8,669 nt of DNA, from contig WAON01000277.1 of assembly GCA_015521265.1 (NCBI GenBank), positions 1 to 8,669 on the forward strand, in the 5' to 3' direction. The notes under the pieces are model-generated. The model was not told where the DNA came from. It ran no database searches and saw nothing but the letters and a program-made list of their open reading frames with translations. Below are positions 1 to 5,198 of this stretch, one piece after another (within the stretch, counting starts at the first letter, position 1; each line of letters opens with the position of its first letter). The position numbers were made by a program, and so were the translations under genes. The DNA is from Desulfurococcales archaeon. Its GTDB lineage: Archaea > Thermoproteota > Thermoprotei_A > Sulfolobales > Desulfurococcaceae.

Positions 1-578
1 GTATTAGGGATATATACAATATTCCCCTTAGCTTAGCAGCTCTTGTAGGTGTTGGCGGCTTAATAACTGTCCGTGCTCTTCATAGGGATTTTAAAACCAT
101 TAGGTTTTCGCTTATTAAGGGTTTTGAGTGGAAACTGTTAGTGTTTTTAATTGGGGTCTTCATGTTGTCTGGGGCCTTTAACCTTTATGGACTGGCTAAG
201 AGTTTTGCCCTCGCTATTCTCAGGCTAGGGAGATCTAATCTTTTTACACTAACAGCACTCTTGATCTGGTTATCCGTAGCTATATCTGCTGTACTGGATA
301 ATACACCTTATGTTGTAACAATGCTCCCAGTAATAGATGATCTAGCAGCTGCTACAGGTGTTGATCCGATAATCTATGCTTGGGCCTTACTATTAGGGGC
401 AACACTTGGGGGCGGGATAACATATATTGGTGCATCAGCGAATCTTGTAGCTGTTAGATTATTGGAGAAGAGGGGTTATAGGGTTAGTTTTCTGGAGTTT
501 ATAAAGTATAGTTTGCCTTTCAACCTTGTTAATATATTTATTGGCTGGATTATATTCATAGTATTCTGGCTACTTTAG
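1..578 (+). CDS. ArsB/NhaD/CitM-type ion permease, C-terminal part (5' end outside window)
   Basis: This is the C-terminal 191 residues of an integral membrane permease of the ion transporter (IT) superfamily. The frame is open from base 3 to the left edge, so the gene starts outside the window; the Met at 141 is internal. Family members are usually about 400-430 residues, so a little under half is seen. Two signatures support the call: S-A-V-L-D-N-T-P-Y near 285-311, the conserved DNTP half-helix, and the Gly-rich G-A-T-L-G-G-G then I-G-A-S-A-N near 399-443, the second re-entrant motif, followed by the usual E-K-R-G-Y and F-x-E-F-I-K-Y segment. Several strongly hydrophobic helices are visible, and the last one ends the protein at TAG 576-578. 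The substrate cannot be told from sequence: arsenite, organic anions and Na+/H+ exchange all occur in this superfamily. It converges on the neighbouring operon and is probably a separate transcription unit. Confidence 0.85.
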   Translation, partial: IRDIYNIPLSLAALVGVGGLITVRALHRDFKTIRFSLIKGFEWKLLVFLIGVFMLSGAFNLYGLAKSFALAILRLGRSNLFTLTALLIWLSVAISAVLDNTPYVVTMLPVIDDLAAATGVDPIIYAWALLLGATLGGGITYIGASANLVAVRLLEKRGYRVSFLEFIKYSLPFNLVNIFIGWIIFIVFWLL

Positions 579-590
579 AAAAATTCTGTA

Positions 591-1592
591 TTAGTAGACT
601 AGGAATATAGCTATTATTAATGCGAGAGTTGCTAGTGATACACCGTACTTCCATAGGAATCGGACCGCTTGATCGGGACGGTACCTCGGCATTACGTTAT
701 CGATTATGGATAGGAATATGAATAGTATGAAGTATTTCAGTAGTATTACAATTATTCCCCCGGCAACATCTTTTGTGATGTCGATAGGCCACGGTCCTCC
801 TAGGAATAATAATACGTATATTATTGGTATAAGTATTCTCTCGATAAACAGTATCATGAATCCTAGTGCTAGCCTAGGACCTCCGTATTCGGTAAATACG
901 CCCCAGTAGATCTCTCCTTCAGCCTCTGGGAAATCGAAGGGTTTGATCTCCAGTACGCCCATCATAGCTATGAAGCCTGCTATTGCTGCTATAAGCATTG
1001 AAATGAATGATAGTGGTGAATATGTCCATGGTATCCAGCTCTTGATGCTTGTTAGGTATAAGCTATAGTTTGCATTCACAGAGCCTATCCTCGAAGCCGC
1101 GATAACGGGTACCAGGAAGCTAGCAATAAACGCCGGCTCAGCACTAACTAGTAAAGCCATATACCTACCCGCTCCAAGGCTGGTGTAGGGGTTTGGCGTG
1201 GCTAGGGCCAATAGCATTATTGCAAGGCTGCTCCAGAGGGCTAGGTAGAAGAATACTATTATATCGTATGGGGATGAGTAAGGGTTATAGGCTAATGGAG
1301 TCATTAGTGTTAATGCAATTAGTGATCCCACGCCTAGTGAGGCGATGATAACTGGGAGGCTCTTCATAGAATACTTACTTACGACATCTTCCTTTATCAA
1401 CAACTTCATGAAATCGGCGAAGGGTTGTAGAAGCCCCATTGGTCCAACATGTGTCGGGCCCCGGCGGTATTGTATTCTACCACCTATCTTCCTATATAAC
1501 CACTGTGTAATTATTATCATTATAATAATGAATAAGAGTCCCGGATAAATGAAGAGTTGTACTAGAAAATCTATGATTGCATATATATCCAC
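591..1592 (-). CDS. mbxM: NuoH-like membrane anchor subunit (MbhM/MbxM type)
   Basis: This subunit anchors the electron-transfer arm in the membrane and carries the start of the charged path to the antiporter subunits. It is 333 residues from the preferred start, about the normal NuoH length, with roughly eight hydrophobic helices. NuoH marks are clear: R-R-G-P-T-H-V-G-P and L-Q-P-F-A-D-F-M-K-L at residues about 44-64, P-F-D-F-P-E-A-E-G-E at 218-227 with the conserved acidic residues, then T-E-Y-G-G, and P-R-Y-R-P-D-Q near the C-terminus. An in-frame GTG at 1601 overlaps the upstream stop as GTGA. However, GGGTGAT at 1597-1603 is a good Shine-Dalgarno site exactly 6 bases before the GTG at 1592, so I place the start there and read the upper GTG as part of the site. 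It is the last gene of the operon, unlike in Thermococcales, where the M gene sits within the J-K-L-N block. N-terminal helix 1 is unusually Ile-rich. Confidence 0.95.
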   Translation of the reverse strand: MDIYAIIDFLVQLFIYPGLLFIIIMIIITQWLYRKIGGRIQYRRGPTHVGPMGLLQPFADFMKLLIKEDVVSKYSMKSLPVIIASLGVGSLIALTLMTPLAYNPYSSPYDIIVFFYLALWSSLAIMLLALATPNPYTSLGAGRYMALLVSAEPAFIASFLVPVIAASRIGSVNANYSLYLTSIKSWIPWTYSPLSFISMLIAAIAGFIAMMGVLEIKPFDFPEAEGEIYWGVFTEYGGPRLALGFMILFIERILIPIIYVLLFLGGPWPIDITKDVAGGIIVILLKYFILFIFLSIIDNVMPRYRPDQAVRFLWKYGVSLATLALIIAIFLVY

Positions 1593-1596
1593 TGCT

Positions 1597-1603
1597 ATCA
1601 CCC
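1597..1603 (-). promoter_or_regulatory. Shine-Dalgarno site that fixes the NuoH-type gene start
   Basis: On the minus strand this reads GGGTGAT, matching the 3' end of archaeal 16S rRNA (anti-SD CACCTCC region). It lies 6 bases before GTG 1592, the spacing seen elsewhere in this operon, and it contains the TGA stop of the preceding small gene. Confidence 0.65.
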
Positions 1604-1954
1604 TATGAACACTATTAATAATATGATTATTACTAGGAGCACTAGCATCCAGGTAAACCAGTCGTTTAGTATCCTAGTCCCTATCCTTTCTTCTACCTCG
1701 TAGTGTAGTTTAGGCAGTGATCTTTTCATTATATCAATAAATATCCTAGATATCGGAGCAGAGATCTCATCATATTCATATTCGTGTCCACACATAACGA
1801 TTTCTTCTTTCAACCTACTTTTACTCTTTAATCCCGATGCGAATATTCGCTGTAGTAGATGGTAAAATACGCCATATACTGTTAATCCTGCTAGGAACAT
1901 TGCACCCGTTATTACTAGAGTTAAGGTATATGGGTCATTTAGCGTATAAGCCAT
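1598..1954 (-). CDS. Small two-helix membrane subunit, possible MbhI equivalent
   Basis: This encodes 118 residues with one hydrophobic helix at about 9-33, a charged middle of about 60 residues, and a second very hydrophobic helix at about 99-117 that ends the protein. The middle part carries C-G-H-E-Y-E-Y-D-E-I-S-A-P (residues 55-67), then F-I-D-I-M-K-R-S-L-P-K. I do not recognise the family with certainty. Two helices around a polar linker, next to the NuoH-type gene in an Mbh-like operon, suggest the role of MbhI, which I recall as a small subunit linking the antiporter arm to the M subunit. A distant NuoA-like reading is possible because NuoA carries a conserved Y-E-C-G stretch, but that is weak. 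A longer frame up to 2035 would overlap the MrpE-type gene by 65 bases and lacks a ribosome site. AGGTGAT at 1959-1965 lies 6 bases before ATG 1954 and decides the start. Confidence 0.8.
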   Translation of the reverse strand: MAYTLNDPYTLTLVITGAMFLAGLTVYGVFYHLLQRIFASGLKSKSRLKEEIVMCGHEYEYDEISAPISRIFIDIMKRSLPKLHYEVEERIGTRILNDWFTWMLVLLVIIILLIVFIG

Positions 1955-1958
1955 AATT

Positions 1959-1965
1959 ATCACCT
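1959..1965 (-). promoter_or_regulatory. Shine-Dalgarno site for the small membrane subunit
   Basis: Minus-strand AGGTGAT ends 4 bases before ATG 1954, and its GGTG core is 6 bases before it. It lies in the 16-base gap after the MrpE-type gene's TAA, and it rules out the longer in-frame start at 2035. Confidence 0.65.
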
Positions 1966-1970
1966 GGTTA

Positions 1971-2474
1971 TTAATCGAATATCTTGGATGCATATTTTTC
2001 AAAGGTTTCAGATACGTGCTTGCGTGCTCCTTCATCGGTTGTATCGATTATTTTTATCCAGTGGACATACATCTTCTTATTCTTTTCATCAATATCCACA
2101 ACAACGGTTCCCGGAGTATTTGTTATTGAATTCGCTATTGTTACAGCTGCGTAATCCGTTTTAACATAATACGGTATTCTAACTATTCCTGGATTCATTT
2201 TCTTCGGGTTAATTATTAGCTTTATAACGCCCCAATGTGCTTTAGCTTCTATAATTGTTAGATAATATAATCCATAGATCAATAACCAGAACCATCGAAT
2301 AGGGTTATAAATTTTCCCTGGATGCTTGACTACGGCATCTGCAAATAAGTAACCCACTATGATTGCTACTATTACTCCTAGTAGTAATTCGAATAAACTG
2401 TATGATCCTGTATAGATTATGTATAAGAGGGTTAAAGGTATTATTAATCCAAGTACTGCTAAAGCTTTATTCAT
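1971..2474 (-). CDS. mbxA: MrpE-like antiporter subunit (MbhA/MbxA type)
   Basis: This is a 167-residue subunit of the Na+/H+ antiporter module, of usual MrpE length. Two to three hydrophobic helices fill the first half, with W-F-W-L-L-I-Y-G at about 62-69. The cytosolic second half carries the family signature A-N-S-I-T-N-T-P-G-T-V-V-V-D-I-D followed by M-Y-V-H-W-I, a ferredoxin-like fold in MrpE proteins. The start ATG overlaps the preceding MrpC-type stop as ATGA, and GGGTGG at 2481-2486 supplies the ribosome site at 7 bases. In Mrp and Mbh operons this subunit is usually the first gene; here it comes after the MrpC-type gene and last of the small Mrp set. Confidence 0.93.
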   Translation of the reverse strand: MNKALAVLGLIIPLTLLYIIYTGSYSLFELLLGVIVAIIVGYLFADAVVKHPGKIYNPIRWFWLLIYGLYYLTIIEAKAHWGVIKLIINPKKMNPGIVRIPYYVKTDYAAVTIANSITNTPGTVVVDIDEKNKKMYVHWIKIIDTTDEGARKHVSETFEKYASKIFD

Positions 2475-2902
2475 TTCTTTCCACCCTTCCCCGTAATTTT
2501 CGCCTCGAGCAATCTTACGTCAAGCGTACCATATTTCTGGTAGAGTAGTATTAACACGTAACCCAGGAAGACGAGTACTGCAAGGCCTATAACGATAGCA
2601 GTTACAACAAGTACTTGTGGAACCGGATCAACAGCTGTATCAGCAAACTTAGCTAGTTGAGTAGTATTTGCAACAGGGTGATTAGTATATGAGATACCGG
2701 GAAAGACCGGCGGTTTTATAAAACCTTTCCTCATCCCTATCATTACCGCTAATAGGTTTGCCGTATCTGACAAGATACTTAACAATATTAGTTTTTTAAC
2801 TAAGTGGGGCCTAGTAGCCATCCCATACACGGTTAACGCTATGATAGCAATTACCGTTGAGTATATATATCCCCAGAGGAAAACATTCCAAAACGCATCC
2901 AT
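2471..2902 (-). CDS. mbxG: MrpC/NuoK-like antiporter subunit (MbhG/MbxG type)
   Basis: This 143-residue membrane protein has three predicted helices, at about 9-29, 37-58 and 97-121. The strongest mark is D-P-V-P-Q-V-L-V-V-T-A-I-V-I-G at about 92-106, the MrpC signature that begins the third helix. L-S-I-L-S-D-T-A-N-L-L at about 41-51 corresponds to the second helix. A polar loop of about 35 residues with several prolines separates helices 2 and 3, longer than in bacterial NuoK but in line with MrpC-type proteins. The C-terminus is basic and Gly/Lys-rich. The start ATG shares one base with the upstream stop (TAATG). The upstream site reads GTGGAGGG (2911-2918) rather than the GGTG core seen at most other starts here. 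By homology it lines part of the ion path between the E/F and D/H subunits. Confidence 0.93.
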   Translation of the reverse strand: MDAFWNVFLWGYIYSTVIAIIALTVYGMATRPHLVKKLILLSILSDTANLLAVMIGMRKGFIKPPVFPGISYTNHPVANTTQLAKFADTAVDPVPQVLVVTAIVIGLAVLVFLGYVLILLYQKYGTLDVRLLEAKITGKGGKK

Positions 2903-3735
2903 TACTCGATCCCTCCACTCTTCTTTAATTCTTCTCTCGGTAGGGATATTATTAGGAAGGCTAGGCTTAGACCTGCTGATACTGCTAGGAATTCTGCAAG
3001 GTTTAAGAAGACTAGTGTTCCACTATAGAGTATTATGCCTAAGAATGGGATATTAGCGGTATAGCCGAAGGATACTGGTGCCCACGGCTTGTACTGGTTT
3101 TGTATTACATAAGCCTTAACCCCGTCGAGAAGACCGATCACCGGCAGTGTCAACGCAACCGAGGCAATAATTATTAATCCGAGAGTTCTAAAGCCCAATA
3201 GCCTCGATTTACTCCAGCCTCTATTGAGTAGGAATCCCGAGCCTAGTGCGACTATCGCTAATAGGCTAGCTACTGCAAATATGCTTCCACCCTGGAAGCC
3301 TCCACCAGGCGTTAAGTGTCCATGTAATGCTACGCTAGCGGCTACAACTGGAACAGAGACTACTGTTATCTTCGTTATTGTCCTCGCGATAAGGCTCATC
3401 CCCTTCTCGGAATACTTCTTTCCTGGATGATAGTTTCTTACAAGCATTAAACCACCAATTATTGCTAGGAAGAATACGCTTGTCTCATAGACCGTGTCTA
3501 GGCCACGATAATCCCATAATACACTAGTAACTACCTCAGGGCTTGCAGCCCATGTTTTCTTTACCGCCCAGTTATATGTTGATGTTAGGAATTCCCATGA
3601 AAGCCATCTATGCTGTTCTTGCGGTGGAATACTAATAGTCATGGTGTTTACCAGTGCAATCGCGAATAATATTATGATTAATGATGCAAGTACTGCTAAA
3701 CTGATATCCCTCAGAGACCCGGTTTTTTCAGCCAC
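2902..3735 (-). CDS. Fused MbhE+MbhF (MrpB-like) antiporter subunit
   Basis: This is a 277-residue membrane protein combining two parts that are separate genes in the Pyrococcus Mbh operon. Residues about 1-105 are MbhE-like: an N-terminal helix, a Trp-rich loop, and V-T-S-V-L-W-D-Y-R-G-L-D-T (69-81) leading into a helix. Residues about 115-277 are MrpB/MbhF-like, with H-G-H-L-T-P-G-G-G-F-Q-G-G at 138-150, the MrpB signature, followed by three more helices. The frame is open back to 3828, but that would overlap the DUF4040 gene by about 100 bases and adds an Arg-rich, non-conserved leader. GTG at 3735 has a strong GGTGGAGG site 7 bases (from GGTG) upstream and overlaps the previous stop by only 8 bases, so I chose it. 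A fused E/F subunit is, as I recall, normal for MBX/MBS-type rather than Mbh-type complexes. Confidence 0.92.
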   Translation of the reverse strand: MAEKTGSLRDISLAVLASLIIILFAIALVNTMTISIPPQEQHRWLSWEFLTSTYNWAVKKTWAASPEVVTSVLWDYRGLDTVYETSVFFLAIIGGLMLVRNYHPGKKYSEKGMSLIARTITKITVVSVPVVAASVALHGHLTPGGGFQGGSIFAVASLLAIVALGSGFLLNRGWSKSRLLGFRTLGLIIIASVALTLPVIGLLDGVKAYVIQNQYKPWAPVSFGYTANIPFLGIILYSGTLVFLNLAEFLAVSAGLSLAFLIISLPREELKKSGGIE

Positions 3736-4021
3736 TCTCCTCCACCCCCCTCTCAATCTTCTCCTGCTCATACCTCTCAGTTCGGGAAACAACGAAGAGG
3801 AATAATGCTGTATACATTCCAACACCAACAGCTACATATGCTAATACTAGGTCTGGTGCAGCCATCATTACAAGTGCTAACGTATATGCTACTGCCTGCC
3901 CGGCAGAATATATTATTGCTTTAACCAGATCCCTAGCTACTAGAGTTTTATACGTAAGTATTAACGCGTAAGTCATAAACAAGGCTAGCAGAATATAGCA
4001 GAGGGGCGGTTCGAACGCCAT
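3728..4021 (-). CDS. mbxD: DUF4040 / MbhD-like antiporter subunit
   Basis: This 97-residue protein has three hydrophobic helices and a charged tail rich in Glu and Arg. It matches the MbhD family (DUF4040), which corresponds to part of the C-terminal region of the large MrpA subunit. Supporting marks are V-A-R-D-L-V-K-A-I-I-Y-S-A (about residues 28-40), where the helix start is conserved, and A-A-P-D-L-V-L-A-Y-V-A-V-G-V-G (54-68), the A-P-D-V-A-x-T-E-A motif of the family. The acidic residue usual after A-Y is absent here: the family Glu position reads Val. The ATG shares one base with the MrpG-type stop (TAATG), and GGTGGAG at 4026-4032 gives 7-base spacing. By homology it sits in the ion path between the MrpB-like and MrpC-like subunits. 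Confidence 0.88.
   Translation of the reverse strand: MAFEPPLCYILLALFMTYALILTYKTLVARDLVKAIIYSAGQAVAYTLALVMMAAPDLVLAYVAVGVGMYTALFLFVVSRTERYEQEKIERGVEESG
3739..3746 (-). promoter_or_regulatory. Shine-Dalgarno site that sets the fused E/F gene start at GTG 3735
   Basis: Minus-strand GGTGGAGG, a near-complete match to the anti-SD, lies inside the end of the DUF4040 gene. Its GGTG core is 7 bases before GTG 3735. It argues against the longer in-frame starts at 3771 and 3828. Confidence 0.65.
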
Positions 4022-4410
4022 TATTCTCCACCCTCTACTTTTTCTTCGTCTTCCAAGAGTCTATTCACAACAGCAGGCTCTGGTAGTACGATCTTAGCCC
4101 TATGCGCTCCCTGAGCTAATGCATGACTACCTGTTGGAGCTGTTATTAATAGGAAGAAGGCTGTGGTGAAAGCTATACCGGCAACGTAGTATTTCATCGT
4201 TCCTAAGCTGTGTATGGTTAACACTACTAAACCTATTCCTATAAGTGGGTAGAAGCCTCCACCTATAGAGCCTATTGTTGCAGCATGCAGTCTTAAATAG
4301 AAGTTTTTAAACCTATTCATACCGATCGATGCTATTAAGTCTAATATACCTCCCAGTATCACCATTACAATTCCGACATAGTATATTATCGCTTCCACTA
4401 ATTCATACAC
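4021..4410 (-). CDS. mbxC: MrpG-like antiporter subunit (MbhC/MbxC type)
   Basis: This 129-residue membrane protein has three helices and a C-terminal acidic tail. MrpG marks are all present in order: a first helix ending in I-A-S-I-G, then M-N-R-F-K-N-F-Y-L-R-L-H-A-A-T (family R-x-x-D-x-Y-x-R-L-H-A), and near the end of helix 3 T-A-P-T-G-S-H-A-L-A-Q-G-A-H, the T-x-P-x-x-x-H motif. It starts at GTG 4410, and GGTGAG at 4416-4421 lies 7 bases (from GGTG) upstream. The preceding gene's TAG is immediately after that site, leaving a 2-base gap. The Asp of the usual R-x-x-D motif reads Asn (K-N-F-Y) here. It is part of the Na+/H+ exchange module. Confidence 0.94.
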   Translation of the reverse strand: MYELVEAIIYYVGIVMVILGGILDLIASIGMNRFKNFYLRLHAATIGSIGGGFYPLIGIGLVVLTIHSLGTMKYYVAGIAFTTAFFLLITAPTGSHALAQGAHRAKIVLPEPAVVNRLLEDEEKVEGGE

Positions 4411-4412
4411 TA

Positions 4413-4706
4413 CTACTCACCAAGCTCCTTCTTCATAAAATACTTTGCAACGTACATATCCAATAGATAAGCCCAAAGCATTAACGGTAATGCTCCAACT
4501 GCTAGTAATGGAGAGTTGCATAGTACGCTGAATAGTATTATGAAAACAGCTAAATCATAAGATAATACATCAATAGCAAGCACAATATCAGGTAGTGTAG
4601 GTCCCTTAACTACACGGATAAAATAGAATATGCTTGCAAGTATAAATAACCCGGTTGCAAAGCCTAGTAGTGTATACGTGGTTTCTATGGGCGGAATTAA
4701 CCCCAT
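4413..4706 (-). CDS. mbxB: MrpF-like antiporter subunit (MbhB/MbxB type)
   Basis: This 97-residue protein has three membrane helices, the usual MrpF size and shape. R-V-V-K-G-P-T-L-P-D-I-V-L-A-I-D (about residues 30-45) is the family signature, including the two Asp residues between helices 1 and 2; the Arg that normally follows the first Asp is Ile here. The last helix ends in Y-V-A-K-Y-F-M-K-K. An in-frame GTG at 4718 would add four residues, but no ribosome site precedes it. GGGTGA at 4715-4720 overlaps that GTG and serves the ATG at 4706 with a 9-base spacing. The 22-base gap from the ferredoxin-like gene is the largest in the operon, and this gene opens the block of small Mrp genes. Confidence 0.92.
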   Translation of the reverse strand: MGLIPPIETTYTLLGFATGLFILASIFYFIRVVKGPTLPDIVLAIDVLSYDLAVFIILFSVLCNSPLLAVGALPLMLWAYLLDMYVAKYFMKKELGE

Positions 4707-4714
4707 TACAATAC

Positions 4715-4720
4715 TCACCC
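4715..4720 (-). promoter_or_regulatory. Shine-Dalgarno site for the MrpF-type gene
   Basis: Minus-strand GGGTGA has its GGTG core 9 bases before ATG 4706. It contains the alternative GTG 4718, which is therefore more likely ribosome-site sequence than a start. The spacing is longer than the 6-7 bases of most genes here, so either start remains possible. Confidence 0.5.
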
Positions 4721-4728
4721 GGTAAAAC

Positions 4729-5187
4729 TCATTTCTTAGGAGGCGGTGGAGGTGGGGGAGTCCACGTCCTCTTGTCGAGGGTTATATCATGCTCTTCTTC
4801 CGGCGGCTTAGCAAGCATTTCAGGCGTATAGAGAGTCGTCGCTTTATCCTCAGTGATCAAATGCCTCATAGTATAGTTTGTCATGGCCAACGCATTTACA
4901 GGGCATGCTTCAACACATAATCCACAGTAAGTACATCTACTATAATCGATCCCTGGAAATATCTTAGCTCTATTCTTCGGAAAGTCTCCCTCAATTCTAT
5001 ACATTTTAATAGCATCAGCAGGACAGGCTAATTGGCAAGCCCTGCAACCAACACATCTATCCATGTATAATATGTGGCGAGCCCTAGTCCTCTTAGTAAT
5101 ATACTCCGGATCTTTAACTGGGAACATCCTTGTATAGGGCTTCTTTAATAAGTATTTGAATCCGAGTTTTATCGCTTTCAGAACCAT
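4729..5187 (-). CDS. mbxN: NuoI-like 2x[4Fe-4S] ferredoxin subunit (MbhN/MbxN type)
   Basis: This peripheral, cytosol-facing electron-entry subunit probably accepts electrons from reduced ferredoxin and passes them to the J subunit. It is 152 residues. A short basic amphipathic N-terminus resembles the membrane-lying helix of NuoI. Two complete 4Fe-4S motifs follow: C-V-G-C-R-A-C-Q-L-A-C-P at 45-56 and C-T-Y-C-G-L-C-V-E-A-C-P at 85-96, all eight cysteines present. The C-terminus is unusual: an acidic stretch, then T-W-T followed by seven prolines and two lysines. The upstream GTG at 5196 lies inside AGGTGATC, a perfect ribosome site 6 bases (from GGTG) before ATG 5187, so I use 5187. It follows L directly; the M gene, its partner in Thermococcales operons, has moved to the operon end. 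Confidence 0.95.
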   Translation of the reverse strand: MVLKAIKLGFKYLLKKPYTRMFPVKDPEYITKRTRARHILYMDRCVGCRACQLACPADAIKMYRIEGDFPKNRAKIFPGIDYSRCTYCGLCVEACPVNALAMTNYTMRHLITEDKATTLYTPEMLAKPPEEEHDITLDKRTWTPPPPPPPKK

Positions 5188-5190
5188 CAC

Positions 5191-5198
5191 GATCACCT
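5191..5198 (-). promoter_or_regulatory. Shine-Dalgarno site containing the L stop codon
   Basis: Minus-strand AGGTGATC exactly matches the complement of the archaeal 16S rRNA 3' end. Its TGA is the stop codon of the NuoD-type gene, and its GGTG core is 6 bases before ATG 5187. It decides that start over GTG 5196 and suggests translational coupling between L and N. Confidence 0.7.

Noticed and set aside
141..578. Complete small permease starting at ATG 141
   Set aside because: The frame is open upstream to the window edge with hydrophobic, family-like sequence, so this Met is internal to a larger truncated gene.
579..583. Five-T run on the minus strand after the operon's last stop, as a terminator
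   Set aside because: Archaeal terminators are T-rich, but a single run of five with no second tract or hairpin is too weak in this A+T-rich gap.
1508..1532. AT-rich repeat-like stretch with repeated TTA/ATA
   Set aside because: It encodes the Ile-rich first helix of the NuoH-type protein and is explained by coding content.
706..1548. Two + strand open frames of 67 codons (706-909 and 1345-1548)
   Set aside because: Both are antisense to the NuoH-type gene, whose conserved motifs explain the sequence; no ribosome sites precede them.
1955..2035. N-terminal extension of the small two-helix protein
   Set aside because: It overlaps the conserved end of the MrpE-type gene by 65 bases, and AGGTGAT before ATG 1954 marks the true start.
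2363..3430. Short + strand open frames (2363-2548, 2841-3056, 3224-3430)
   Set aside because: Each lies opposite conserved Mrp-type coding sequence and shows no sign of being a real gene.
3736..3828. N-terminal extension of the fused E/F protein
   Set aside because: It lies within the DUF4040 gene in another frame, is Arg-rich and membrane-poor, and a strong ribosome site points to GTG 3735.
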